From: Alloboseaceae bacterium BT-24-1
GTDB taxonomy: Bacteria > Pseudomonadota > Alphaproteobacteria > Rhizobiales > Beijerinckiaceae
NCBI GenBank assembly: GCA_025846845.1
Contig: JAOYTL010000001.1
Coordinates: 682,001-746,000, forward strand
DNA length: 64,000 nucleotides
Reading direction: 5' to 3'
The notes under the pieces are model-generated. The model had not been told where the DNA came from. It saw nothing but the letters and a program-made list of their open reading frames with translations, and did not search any database. Positions 52,054-62,430 of the stretch are shown here, piece by piece. A program made the position numbers and the translations under genes. Numbering within the stretch: the first letter of the stretch is position 1; every line of letters starts with the position of its first letter.

Positions 52054-52478
52054 TGCTCTATCTCGACACATCGCTGATCGTTGCGGCACTCTCCAACGAA
52101 GCGATGACGCCGCGCGTTCAGGCCTGGCTGGCGGAACAGGATCCGGCCCAGCTTCTGATCAGTGACTGGACCGTCACCGAGATGTCGTCGGTCATGGCGA
52201 TCAAGCTGCGGACCGGACAGATCACCCTCGATCAGCGCGCGGCGGCGCTCGCCATGTTCAACAAGCTCGTTGCCGAGAGCTTCACAGTGTTGCCCGTGAC
52301 GGGTGGACAGTTCCGGGCGGCAGCGAGGTTTGCCGATCAGCATGCCCTTGGGCTCCGCGCCGGCGATGCGCTGCATCTCGCCATCGCATCGGAGCATGGC
52401 GCCACGGTGCATACGTTGGACCAGCGCCTCGCCGACGCCGGATCGGCGCTCGGCGTCCCGGCACATTTGTTGGCGTGA
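52053..52478 (+). CDS. PIN-domain toxin, VapC type
   Basis: This 141-residue PIN ribonuclease has the conserved acidic residues near the N terminus (YLDTSLIV, D5), Glu in TVTEMSSVM, Asp in LRAGDALHLAIA and the last Asp in HTLDQRLADA. It is co-translated with the antitoxin. The likely activity is cleavage of tRNA or rRNA under stress, as for other VapC proteins. Confidence 0.92.
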   Translation: MLYLDTSLIVAALSNEAMTPRVQAWLAEQDPAQLLISDWTVTEMSSVMAIKLRTGQITLDQRAAALAMFNKLVAESFTVLPVTGGQFRAAARFADQHALGLRAGDALHLAIASEHGATVHTLDQRLADAGSALGVPAHLLA

Positions 52479-52520
52479 TCCGGGTGCTCTCCAGTTTGGC
52501 CGGCGCGCTCGGGAGCTGCC

Positions 52521-53360
52521 ATGGCCGGTGATTGGTCCGATAAGCAGAATGACGCGATCGTCGTGGACTATTTCGCGATGCTCGCGGACGACATTGCGGG
52601 GCGCTCCTACAGCAAGGCCGAACATAACCGCCTGCTGCAGGCGGTGATCAAGCGGCCCCGCGGCTCGATCGAATACAAGCATCAGAACATCAGTGCGGTG
52701 CTCAAGGGTCTCGGGGAGGACTGGATTCCGGGTTACAAGCCGGCCTTCAATTTCCAGGCCTCGCTTGTCGACGTCGTGGTGCGCTGGCTCGATCGTCATC
52801 CGGATTGGCTCGCACCGGCCGCGCGGATGGTGACGGGGCCGTCACCGTCAGCGCTTCGGGAGGAAGCGATGCTGTGGATCGGCCCACCACCCACGCACAG
52901 TAACGCGCCGCCGCCCGACGAGCTCGAGCAGATGACCGCCATCGCCCGAAAGTACGATGTGGCGGAGCGCGATGCCCGCAATCGCGCGCTGGGTCGCGCC
53001 GGTGAGGAGCGTGTCCTCGCGCATGAGCATGCCGGTTTGCTCGCCGCCGGCCGGACCGATCTCGCTGAGCGCATCCGCTGGGTGTCGCATGTCGATGGTG
53101 ACGGTGCCGGCTACGACATCCTCAGCTTCGACACCCACGGCAGCGAACGGCTAATCGAGGTGAAGACCACCAATGGCTGGGAGCGAACGCCGTTTCACAT
53201 CACGCGCAATGAGTTGGCCGTTGCTGGGGAGCGGCGAAGCGATTGGCGGCTGGTGAGGTTGTGGAATTTTGCGCGGGAGCCAAAAGCATTCGAGCTGCAG
53301 CCGCCGTTGGAAGCCCATGTATCGCTGATGGCCACCAGCTATCAGGCGAACTTCTTATAG
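52521..53360 (+). CDS. DUF3883-domain protein with PD-(D/E)XK-like motif
   Basis: This 279-residue protein has an uncharacterised N-terminal region (about 1-120) and a C-terminal DUF3883 domain. The segment GAGYDILSFD followed by ERLIEVKTTNG fits a nuclease-like D...ExK active site. DUF3883 occurs in restriction and other defence proteins. It starts 42 bases after the VapC-like gene on the same strand. A role in defence or DNA repair is an inference. Confidence 0.82.
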   Translation: MAGDWSDKQNDAIVVDYFAMLADDIAGRSYSKAEHNRLLQAVIKRPRGSIEYKHQNISAVLKGLGEDWIPGYKPAFNFQASLVDVVVRWLDRHPDWLAPAARMVTGPSPSALREEAMLWIGPPPTHSNAPPPDELEQMTAIARKYDVAERDARNRALGRAGEERVLAHEHAGLLAAGRTDLAERIRWVSHVDGDGAGYDILSFDTHGSERLIEVKTTNGWERTPFHITRNELAVAGERRSDWRLVRLWNFAREPKAFELQPPLEAHVSLMATSYQANFL

Positions 53361-53435
53361 TGGTGCGGTTGCCGGCTTGCAACTTTCGGGCGCCTACCCG
53401 CATCAGCAGTCGGATTCGTCTAGTCTGAAGCTTGG

Positions 53436-53768
53436 TCAGGCGCACATCTGCAGGGCGTCCTCCCTGCTCTCGCAGACCGTGAGGATCTGAAGGAAGCCGC
53501 TGATCGCGAAGACCTCCTTCACCGAGGGCGCGAGGCCGGCCAGGACGACCCGGCCGCCAATCTCCTTCATGCGCTTGGCGACGACAAGGAAAACGCGCAG
53601 GCCGGCGCTGGAAACGTAAGTCAGCCCCGAGCAGTCCAGCACAAGGCGCGTAGCCCCGTCCCGAATCTCGGCCACGATGGCGGCTTCCGTCTCGGTCGCG
53701 TTGATGCTGTCGAGCCGGCCTGTGAGCGACAGGACGCGCATCTCGCCGATGGTCTGCGACTCCATCAT
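53436..53768 (-). CDS. STAS-domain anti-sigma factor antagonist
   Basis: This 110-residue SpoIIAA/RsbV-like protein has LVLDCSGLTYVSSAGLRVFL, which holds the Ser normally phosphorylated by an RsbW-type kinase. The start is the ATG at 53768, with AGGAGAG upstream. It forms a pair with the ATP-binding protein gene just upstream and probably switches partners with it. The presence of a Ser/Thr kinase and T6SS genes nearby suggests post-translational control of secretion instead of a sigma factor. Confidence 0.9.
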   Translation of the reverse strand: MMESQTIGEMRVLSLTGRLDSINATETEAAIVAEIRDGATRLVLDCSGLTYVSSAGLRVFLVVAKRMKEIGGRVVLAGLAPSVKEVFAISGFLQILTVCESREDALQMCA

Positions 53769-53814
53769 GAGCCGTTGCTCTCCTGTGGCGGCGGATAAGG
53801 CCGGAACTGTTCGT

Positions 53815-54267
53815 TCAGGGTTGAATTCCGGCAGCCGTCACCGGTTGCGGCGGCAAGAGAAGGGTCAGCGTGATGACGTTGCGATCATCGTCGCGGCGGT
53901 AATCCACCTCGTCGATCAGCGTACGGACGAAATGGATGCCGAGACCACCGATCTTCCGGTCCTCCAGCGCAGCGGCCGTGTCAGGCTCTAAAACCGAAAG
54001 TGGGTCGAAGGCCGCGGCGCTGTCGATCAGTTTCACCACGACGCGGTCGTCATGGCGGCGCATCTCGATGTCGATGACGCCGTCCTTCTGCTCGGCATAG
54101 CCATAGGCGATCGTGTTGGTGATCAGCTCGTCCAGCGCGAGGTTGAGCTTGAAGATCATCGGCTGTGGCAGCTGAAGCGAATCGGCCAGATAGTCGATCG
54201 CATCGGCGAGGCGCCGAATTTCATGCGTGTCGCTGCGAAGGACGACATGGATACCGCGCGCCAGCAT
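53815..54267 (-). CDS. RsbW/SpoIIAB-like ATP-binding anti-sigma regulatory protein
   Basis: This 150-residue GHKL ATPase has the N box LNLALDELITNTIAYGY and the G1/G2 parts VVKLIDSAAAFDP and GGLGIHFVRTLIDEVDYRR. It should phosphorylate or bind the STAS protein encoded 46 bases downstream. AAGGG lies 7 bases before the ATG. No sigma factor gene is visible in the window. Confidence 0.88.
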   Translation of the reverse strand: MLARGIHVVLRSDTHEIRRLADAIDYLADSLQLPQPMIFKLNLALDELITNTIAYGYAEQKDGVIDIEMRRHDDRVVVKLIDSAAAFDPLSVLEPDTAAALEDRKIGGLGIHFVRTLIDEVDYRRDDDRNVITLTLLLPPQPVTAAGIQP

Positions 54268-54397
54268 TCAACGCCCTTCGATCGGCGATTATCATTCGCC
54301 TGTGACGCTAGGGGCCGATTGCGAAGCTACGTTGACAACGATCAAGCCGACAGCGCCTTCCTCTTTCTGTCATCGATGCCGCTTTACTGTGTCCCGT

Positions 54398-54850
54398 ATG
54401 GACACCCACAGCCTCGCCTCCCCCGACCTGTTCGCCCGGCGCCTGCGCGATCTCTGCGGTGAGCTCGCTCGCGGCGACTACGACAATATCGACAGCCTCT
54501 TCGCCATGACGGCGGATGCCGACGCACCGGAAACCGTGCGCGAACTCGCCGAGGCATTCGGCAGCATGGCCGTGCAGATCGAGGCGCGCGAGTTCCGGCT
54601 CGGCGGGATGCTGGCGGAGCTCAAGGAGGCCAATCGCCGGCTCGAGGACGCCAACCGCAACATCGCCAGCGAGAACGCCGACCTCAAGACCAAGGTGCAG
54701 CGCCTCGTCATCGAGATCGACCAGACGCGCAAGGAGCACGAGGTCGCAGGGATTGTCGAGACCGACTACTTCAAGGCGCTGCAGGAGCGCGCGCAGGCGA
54801 TGCGGCAGCGGCGTGAAGCCGGCGGCCCGGAGAAAGGCGAGCGGGCATGA
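54398..54850 (+). CDS. Coiled-coil protein with HAMP-like start, coupled to a ParA-like ATPase
   Basis: This protein of about 150 residues contains ELAEAFGSMAVQIEAREFRL, resembling the end of a HAMP/linker region, then a long coiled coil (ELKEANRRLEDANRNIASEN) and a tail with EIDQTRKEHEVAGIVETDYF seen at the C terminus of many HAMP/GAF regulators. There is no membrane segment. The ATG at 54398 lacks a clear ribosome-binding site, so the start is uncertain. Its end overlaps the ATPase gene by 4 bases (ATGA). Confidence 0.72.
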   Translation: MDTHSLASPDLFARRLRDLCGELARGDYDNIDSLFAMTADADAPETVRELAEAFGSMAVQIEAREFRLGGMLAELKEANRRLEDANRNIASENADLKTKVQRLVIEIDQTRKEHEVAGIVETDYFKALQERAQAMRQRREAGGPEKGERA

Positions 54851-55620
54851 CCATCATCGTCTCGACGCATTCCTATCGGGGTGGCACCGGCAAATCCAAC
54901 ACGACGGCGAACATCGCCGCACAGCTGGCGCGGCGCGGTCGGCGCGTCGCCATCGTCGACACCGACATCCAGTCGCCCGGCATCCACGTCCTTTTCGGCA
55001 TAGAGCCGGATCGGCTGCGTTATACGCTCAACGATTATCTCTGGGGGCGTTGCCGGATCGAGGAAGCCGCTCACGACGTCACCGACCGGCTGGCCGAGGC
55101 GGTCGCGGGTGCGGCGGGCGGAACCGTCATGCTGGTGCCGTCGAGCATCCGGCCGGGCGAGATCGCGCGGGTCGTCAAGGAAGGCTATGACGTCAACCTG
55201 CTCAATGACGGCTTTCAGGATCTCTCGCGCGCACTGGCGCTGGATTACCTGCTGATCGACACCCATCCCGGCGTCAACGAGGAGACGCTGCTCTCGATCG
55301 CGATCTCCGACACGCTCCTGCTCGTGCTGCGGCCCGATCATCAGGATTATCAGGGCACCGCCGTCACGCTCGACCTCGCCCGCAGGCTCGGCGTGCCGCA
55401 GCTGCTGCTGATCGTCAACAAGGTGCTGCCCTCGCTCGATTTCCGCGAGCTCTCCGACCGGATTGCCAGTACCTATCGCGTGCCGGTCGCAGCCGTGCTG
55501 CCGCTCAGCGAGGATATGGTCCGGCTCGGCAGCGGTGGGCTCTATTCGCTGCTCGCTCCGACATCGGCCTATGCCGACGGCATTGCCGCGATCACGGCCC
55601 TGGTCGACAGCGATCGCTAG
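54847..55620 (+). CDS. ParA/MinD-like ATPase with Arg in the signature Walker A position
   Basis: This 257-residue P-loop ATPase starts TIIVSTHSYRGGTGKSNTTA. The deviant Walker A motif of the family, KGGxGKT, has Arg instead of the signature Lys. Walker A' is VAIVDTDIQSPG and Walker B is YLLIDTHPGV. It is not next to parB or an origin. With the coiled-coil protein and the STAS/RsbW pair it probably positions or regulates a cell-surface machine, perhaps the adjacent T6SS. Confidence 0.85.
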   Translation: MTIIVSTHSYRGGTGKSNTTANIAAQLARRGRRVAIVDTDIQSPGIHVLFGIEPDRLRYTLNDYLWGRCRIEEAAHDVTDRLAEAVAGAAGGTVMLVPSSIRPGEIARVVKEGYDVNLLNDGFQDLSRALALDYLLIDTHPGVNEETLLSIAISDTLLLVLRPDHQDYQGTAVTLDLARRLGVPQLLLIVNKVLPSLDFRELSDRIASTYRVPVAAVLPLSEDMVRLGSGGLYSLLAPTSAYADGIAAITALVDSDR

Positions 55621-55624
55621 CCAT

Positions 55625-56971
55625 TCAGCCGAACAGCGCCCGCGCGAAAGCCGAGGCGTCGGCCGGACGCTGCTCGCGCTCGAAGGCCAGCGCTGCCGTC
55701 ACCGCCAACCAGACCCTGTCCTCGACATCGACGGGCCTCAGCGGCGCCAAGCTCTGCTCCCGCGCCTCGATCGCCGCCTTGCCGTCGAAGGGGTGGCGCC
55801 CGGCGAGTAGCTCATAGCTGATGCAGCCCAGCGCATAGACGTCGTCATCCGCCCTGCGCTCGGCCGTCTCGATCATCTGCGGGCTGGCATAGGCCGGGGT
55901 CAGCCCGCCGAGCGAGGTCGGATCGAAACCACCGTCGCGGGCGGCGCTCGCAATGCCGAAATCGAGAAGCTTCACACCACCCGCCGTCAGGAAGACGTTC
56001 GCCGGCTTGATGTCGGCATGGACCACGCCGCGCGCATGCGCATGGGCGAGGCCGGCGCAGAGGCCAGTGAGGATATCCCTGCCCTCCTCCCAGCCAACCG
56101 CGGTCGGACCAGCACGGGCAATGCGCTGATCAAGCGGCTCGCCCTCGAGCAGTTCCATGACGATGAAGAGATGGCCGCCATCGCGCTCGAAATCATGGAT
56201 CGTGACGATGTTGGGATGAGCGAGTTCCTGCGCCCGGCGTGCCTCGGCCTCGATCGTACGCAGCGCTTCGGGATGGTGGCGAAAATCACCGCCGAGCAGC
56301 TTCAGCGCGACATAGGGCTGCTGGCGCATCGCCTCGAGCCGGCGCCGGTCGACAGCGCGATAGACCGTGCCCATGCCACCCCGGCCGATCTCGGCATCGA
56401 GGATGAAGCGGTCCTTCAGCATGGCGCCGATGCCGATCTGGCGCGTTTCGCGCCGCGGATCGAGCTCGAAACGCCGGGCGCGGCCGGCCTCTGCATTGCT
56501 GGCGTCCCGCCGGAAGCGCAGGCTGCGGAAATCAGCGAGGCTGGCGTCCAGCGCCGCATCGGAGTGGGCTTCGCTTGTGCGGTTGCGACCACGCAAGCCT
56601 ACGAAATCGCCGATCAGCGCGTTGACGACGACTTCGTCGACCTTGTCGCGGATGGTGCCGGCGGGCGGCAACGGCATGGCCGGATCGGGCGCGGGCGGGC
56701 GCAGCGGGCCGAGTGGGACGGTCGGCGGATCGAGCGCGGCAGCATCATCTGCGGGGGCCGCCGCGCCGCCGCCCAACTCACCGGCGAGAAGGGCTGCGAG
56801 ATCGGCGGGTAGGCGCCCCTCGTTCGCCCAGCTCTCGAGCCGCGCCAGGACCGGCAGCGCCGTGCCGTCGCCAAACACAAGGCTCTTCAGCGCCGCGACG
56901 AGTCGCTCGAACGGCATCCTCCCCGAGACGAAGGCGTTGAGGGCGCGATCCGCCTCGTCCGCCTTATCCAT
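55625..56971 (-). CDS. Hanks-type Ser/Thr protein kinase (non-RD)
   Basis: This 448-residue kinase has a variable N-terminal half (about 1-185) and a C-terminal kinase domain: glycine loop IGRGGMGTVYRAV, Lys in YVALKLLGG, catalytic loop HADIKPANV, DFGIAS and YASPQM. The usual Arg before the catalytic Asp is Ala (HAD), making it a non-RD kinase. No membrane segment or sensor domain follows. It ends 5 bases from the ParA-like gene on the opposite strand and lies beside T6SS genes, recalling PpkA-type control, but it lacks PpkA's VWA part. Confidence 0.9.
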   Translation of the reverse strand: MDKADEADRALNAFVSGRMPFERLVAALKSLVFGDGTALPVLARLESWANEGRLPADLAALLAGELGGGAAAPADDAAALDPPTVPLGPLRPPAPDPAMPLPPAGTIRDKVDEVVVNALIGDFVGLRGRNRTSEAHSDAALDASLADFRSLRFRRDASNAEAGRARRFELDPRRETRQIGIGAMLKDRFILDAEIGRGGMGTVYRAVDRRRLEAMRQQPYVALKLLGGDFRHHPEALRTIEAEARRAQELAHPNIVTIHDFERDGGHLFIVMELLEGEPLDQRIARAGPTAVGWEEGRDILTGLCAGLAHAHARGVVHADIKPANVFLTAGGVKLLDFGIASAARDGGFDPTSLGGLTPAYASPQMIETAERRADDDVYALGCISYELLAGRHPFDGKAAIEAREQSLAPLRPVDVEDRVWLAVTAALAFEREQRPADASAFARALFG

Positions 56972-56998
56972 CGATCCTTCCCCTCGGCCCTGCCGTGC

Positions 56999-58615
<1,617 letters not shown>

Positions 58616-58637
58616 CTGGCGGGCTCGTGCAACACCG

Positions 58638-61394
58638 TCACTCGGCCGCCTGCGCTACCGGCTCGGAGCCCGGCAGCGTGAAGCGGTAGGTAAAGCCACC
58701 CTCGGGACCGATGTCGACCGACAGGCTCTCGGGCCCATGCTCCTCGCCCATCCGGCCGATGATCTCGGTCGCGATCTCCGGCAGCAGCGTGCGGTTGACG
58801 ATGTGGTCGATATTGCGGGCGCCGGTGTCGACATCGGTGCAGCGCGCCGTGATCGCCTCGACGACAGCGTCCGAATAGTGGAACGCCATCTTCTGGCTCT
58901 CGCGCAGGCGCTTACCGACCTTGTTCAGCTTCAGCCGCACGATCTCGCTCAGCACATCTGGCATCAGCGGATAAAACGGCACGATCTGCATGCGCGCCAG
59001 CAACGCCGGCTTGAAGTGCCGAGAGAGGCTCGGGCGGATCGCTTCGGTGAGCTCGGCCGTCGACGGCTTTTCCTCCTGCGTGCCCAGCGCGGTGATGATG
59101 TCGGTGGCGAGGTTGGAGGTCAGGATGATGACGGTGTTCTTGAAGTCGATGATCCGGCCCTCGCCGTCGGCGAGCGTGCCCTTGTCGAAGACCTGATAGA
59201 ACAGGTTCAGCACCTCCGGATCAGCTTTCTCGCATTCGTCGAGCAGGACCACCGAATAGGGCCGCTGGCGCACCGCTTCCGTGAGCAGGCCACCCTCGCC
59301 GTAGCCGACATAGCCCGCCGGCGCGCCGACGAGCTTGGAGACGGTGTGCTTCTCCTGAAACTCCGACATGTTGATGGTGATCAGGAAGCGCTCGCCGCCG
59401 AAGAGCAGATCGGCGAGCTGTGTCGCGAGTTCGGTCTTGCCGACGCCGGAGGTGCCGACGAAAAGGAAGACCCCCATGGGCTGGCCGGGATTGTTGACGC
59501 CGGCCTTGGCGGCGCGCATGCCCTCGTCGAGCGCCGAGACCGCATGGTCCTGGCCCTTGATGCGCTGGCGCAGATTGTCGGACATGCCGAGGATCGCAGC
59601 GGCCTCGTCCTTGACCATGCTGCCGACTGGAATGCCGGTCCAGTCCGAGATCACCTGGCCAACCGCATCGGCGGTCACCTCGTAATGGATCATCGCGGTC
59701 TTGCCGCGGGTCTTCTCCAGCTCGGTGACGGCCTGCTGCAGTTCCTGCTCGGTCGCCTCGCGCGAATTGTCGGCCGCTTCGGCCTCCTCCTCGTCGCCAT
59801 CGCCATCTTCATCATCGCCGTCGTCATCATTGTCGGCGGATTTCGCTTCGAGCGTCGCGATGCCATCGGGCCCAAGGCCGAGCTCTCGGCGCAGGGCGAC
59901 GATGCGGTCGACCAGCGCCTTCTCGCGCTCCCATTGCGCGGTCGCCTCGGCCTTCTCGACCTCGATCCCGGCGATCTCCTCCTCGACTTCGGCGATCCGC
60001 GGATTGTCCTTGCCGAGGGTGCTCCGGTCACGCTCCAGCGCGGAAAGCTCGCGGCGCAGCGTCGCGATGCGGCGCTCCTGATCGTCGATGCTGGCCGGCT
60101 TGCTGGACAGCGACAGCTTCACCCGGGCGCAGGCGGTGTCGAGCACGTCGACCGCCTTGTCGGGCAATTGCCGGCCGGAAATGTAGCGGGCCGAGAGATT
60201 CGCGGCGGCGGCGACGGCGTCGTCGCGGACATAGACGCCATGGCTCTTCTCATAGGCGGCGCGCAGGCCGCGCACGATGGTGATCGCCTCCGTCGGCGAG
60301 GGCTCGTCGAGCTTGACGAGCTGGAAGCGCCGCGCCAGCGCCGGATCCTTCTCGAAGTACTTCTTGTATTCCGACCAGGTCGTGGCTGCGACGGTGCGCA
60401 GCTCACCCCGAGCGAGCGCCGGCTTCAGCAGATTGGCGGCATCGCCGCCACCCGCCGAAGCGCCGGCGCCGACCAGCATGTGCGCCTCGTCGATGAACAG
60501 CACGATCGGCTTGGGCGAGGCCTTCACCTCGTCGATGATGCCCTTGAGCCGGTTCTCGAACTCGCCTTTGACGCCAGCGCCGGCCTGCAGCATGCCGAGG
60601 TCGAGGCTGAGCAGTTCGACATTCCTGAGGAAATCCGGGACGTCGCCTTCGGCCATCTTGAGCGCGAGGCCCTCGACCACCGCGGTCTTGCCGACGCCGG
60701 GATCGCCGACGCAGATCGGGTTGTTCTTGCGGCGCCGGCCGAGGATGTCGATCATCTGCCGGATTTCGCGGTCGCGGCCGAAGACGGGATCGATCTTGCC
60801 CTTGCGCGCCTGCTCGGTGAAATTGATCGTGAAGCGGGCGAGCGCGCCATCGGGTGGCAGCGCCCCGTTGCCAGGCTGGCCGGCAGCGGCGCCTTGCGCC
60901 GCCGCGGGAACCGTGGGCTCCTCGGCCGAGGGCGCGACGATGTCGCGGAACCTGGCCTTGAGTTCGGCGAGCGGGATCGCCCGCACCGCCTCGAACCAGT
61001 CGGCCATCGCGTAGCGGCTGGGGTTTGCGAGCAGGGCCGCCACGATCGACCCGGAGCGGATCTGCTGCTGGCCGAGCTCGATCGAGCTGATCAGCCAGGC
61101 ATCGGTCAGCAATTCGATCAGCCCCGGCGAGAAGACGGGCCGGCCGGTGTTACCGGTCTTGAGGGTTTCGGTGGCGCGCTGCAGGCCGCGCTTCAGGCCG
61201 GAGGCGTCGAGCCCGAACTGCTTCAGGATGATGCCGAGATCGCGCTGCTCGTCCTCCGACATCACCAGCAGGAGATGCTCGACCGCCACCTCGTAATGGC
61301 CGCGGCCAACGCTGTGGCCGGCGGCCGTTTCGAGCGCGCGCTTGACGTAAGGGTTCAGCCGCCCGAGCAGCTGCTTGAGATCGACCTGGACCAT
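58638..61394 (-). CDS. clpV: T6SS sheath-disassembly ATPase ClpV (TssH)
   Basis: This 918-residue Hsp100 ATPase recycles contracted TssBC sheaths. It has an N-terminal double Clp-N repeat (LLGRLNPYVKRALETAAGHS), AAA+ 1 with GDPGVGKT and LFIDEAHML, a middle coiled coil interrupted by an acidic insert (DDDGDDEDGDGDEEEAE), and AAA+ 2 with GTSGVGKT and LLDECEKADPEV. The acidic insert is unusual. The start is the ATG at 61394; an upstream in-frame extension is not conserved. It lies downstream of hcp. Confidence 0.93.
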   Translation of the reverse strand: MVQVDLKQLLGRLNPYVKRALETAAGHSVGRGHYEVAVEHLLLVMSEDEQRDLGIILKQFGLDASGLKRGLQRATETLKTGNTGRPVFSPGLIELLTDAWLISSIELGQQQIRSGSIVAALLANPSRYAMADWFEAVRAIPLAELKARFRDIVAPSAEEPTVPAAAQGAAAGQPGNGALPPDGALARFTINFTEQARKGKIDPVFGRDREIRQMIDILGRRRKNNPICVGDPGVGKTAVVEGLALKMAEGDVPDFLRNVELLSLDLGMLQAGAGVKGEFENRLKGIIDEVKASPKPIVLFIDEAHMLVGAGASAGGGDAANLLKPALARGELRTVAATTWSEYKKYFEKDPALARRFQLVKLDEPSPTEAITIVRGLRAAYEKSHGVYVRDDAVAAAANLSARYISGRQLPDKAVDVLDTACARVKLSLSSKPASIDDQERRIATLRRELSALERDRSTLGKDNPRIAEVEEEIAGIEVEKAEATAQWEREKALVDRIVALRRELGLGPDGIATLEAKSADNDDDGDDEDGDGDEEEAEAADNSREATEQELQQAVTELEKTRGKTAMIHYEVTADAVGQVISDWTGIPVGSMVKDEAAAILGMSDNLRQRIKGQDHAVSALDEGMRAAKAGVNNPGQPMGVFLFVGTSGVGKTELATQLADLLFGGERFLITINMSEFQEKHTVSKLVGAPAGYVGYGEGGLLTEAVRQRPYSVVLLDECEKADPEVLNLFYQVFDKGTLADGEGRIIDFKNTVIILTSNLATDIITALGTQEEKPSTAELTEAIRPSLSRHFKPALLARMQIVPFYPLMPDVLSEIVRLKLNKVGKRLRESQKMAFHYSDAVVEAITARCTDVDTGARNIDHIVNRTLLPEIATEIIGRMGEEHGPESLSVDIGPEGGFTYRFTLPGSEPVAQAAE

Positions 61395-61589
61395 GGTGGA
61401 ACGCCCCCTGCCTGGCGCCTGGCGCCGGATGTCGCGCCGGGCTTGAGGCCCGGTCTGCGCGATGGCGCACCTCAGCGCGTCGAGGTGACTGGCCGATGAC
61501 ATCTACGTCACCGTGACGTTGCAAGATCTCCGGCAAGATCACCGGCAAGACCGCCGCGCAGAGGCTGCGCGGCGGCCGAATTGGCCTGA

Positions 61590-62108
61590 TCAGGCGGACT
61601 GCCAGGAATCCTCGCCCTCGGTCGAGGCCTTGGTGTGCTTCCAGGTGACCTTCTCATAGGTGAAGGACCAGTCTTCCATCGGGCGCAGATGGTCGTTCGC
61701 CTGGGTGACCGTCAGCGGCAGATAGGACTTGCCTTCGCAGAGCTTGGCGTTCTCCCACTTGAACTCGAAGAACTCCTCCGGCTCGCCGAGGCCGGCAGTG
61801 TCCGGGCGGTAGAACTTGCAGACGATCTCGGTCAGCGTCTCGCCCTTGGCCAGCGCCTGCCAGAGCAGCGGCGAGGAGCGATCCATCAGCTTGGTGAAGG
61901 TGACCGGCTGATGGACGCGGGCGCCGGAGGTGAAGCCCGACTTCGGATCGCGCGGATTGATCACGCCACTGGTGAAGGAGAGCACGGTGATCTCGTTGCC
62001 GTGCTTGTCGTATTTGGCGCCGGCGCCGGCGCTCTTGATCGTGCTGGCCTCGCTGGAGATGTCCCCCTGCTTCTGGCCCTTGATGGTCATGTAGGCGTCG
62101 AGTGCCAT
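61590..62108 (-). CDS. hcp: T6SS tube protein Hcp (TssD)
   Basis: This 172-residue Hcp1-family protein forms the hexameric inner tube of the T6SS. It begins MALDAYMTIKGQKQGDIS and has RVHQPVTFTKLMDRSSPLLW and the C-terminal EDWSFTYEKVTWKH typical of the family. GGGAAGAG precedes the ATG. A sigma54-type promoter lies about 55 bases upstream. Confidence 0.95.
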   Translation of the reverse strand: MALDAYMTIKGQKQGDISSEASTIKSAGAGAKYDKHGNEITVLSFTSGVINPRDPKSGFTSGARVHQPVTFTKLMDRSSPLLWQALAKGETLTEIVCKFYRPDTAGLGEPEEFFEFKWENAKLCEGKSYLPLTVTQANDHLRPMEDWSFTYEKVTWKHTKASTEGEDSWQSA

Positions 62109-62160
62109 TGTTCTCTTCCCTGGAATTCGCTGCTCCGGCTCGAGCCGGCGCCCTTGCTCG

Positions 62161-62175
62161 GCAAGGGGCGTACCA
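62161..62175 (-). promoter_or_regulatory. Sigma54 (-24/-12) promoter of hcp
   Basis: The minus strand reads TGGTACG-CCCC-TTGC, matching the sigma54 consensus TGGCACG-N4-TTGC at all but one position, with exact GG-N10-GC spacing. A start site about 12 bases downstream leaves a leader of about 40 bases before the hcp ATG at 62108. The rest of the 322-base gap 62109-62430 contains no gene. Confidence 0.7.
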
Positions 62176-62239
62176 AGTAAAAGAAATCACCTATCCTATT
62201 GATCTAATTTTGATAAATCCGTTTTCGTCACTGGCGTGA

Positions 62240-62277
62240 CTGCGCAGTTTCCTGCGCTCATTCGGCTAACTGCGCAG
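62240..62277. promoter_or_regulatory. Two CTGCGCAG palindromes, candidate upstream activator sites
   Basis: ACTGCGCAG occurs twice, with the 8-base palindrome CTGCGCAG at 62240-62247 and 62270-62277. They are 30 bases apart, near three helical turns, and lie 65-115 bases upstream of the sigma54 promoter of hcp. A further half site, TGCGC, lies between them. This is the usual spacing for enhancer-binding activators with a Fis-type domain. Confidence 0.5.
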
Positions 62278-62430
62278 GCGCGCGCTCACCTCGATCTGGC
62301 TGCCGGGCCGAAGACAGACTAGCGACGCCGGTCATGCCTATGTACCGCGCCGCAACTACGGCGACGTAGAACGCAGAATCGCAGCGATCCAAAGCTGAAC
62401 AGGATGGATGACGTGAGCCGGACGGCGGCT

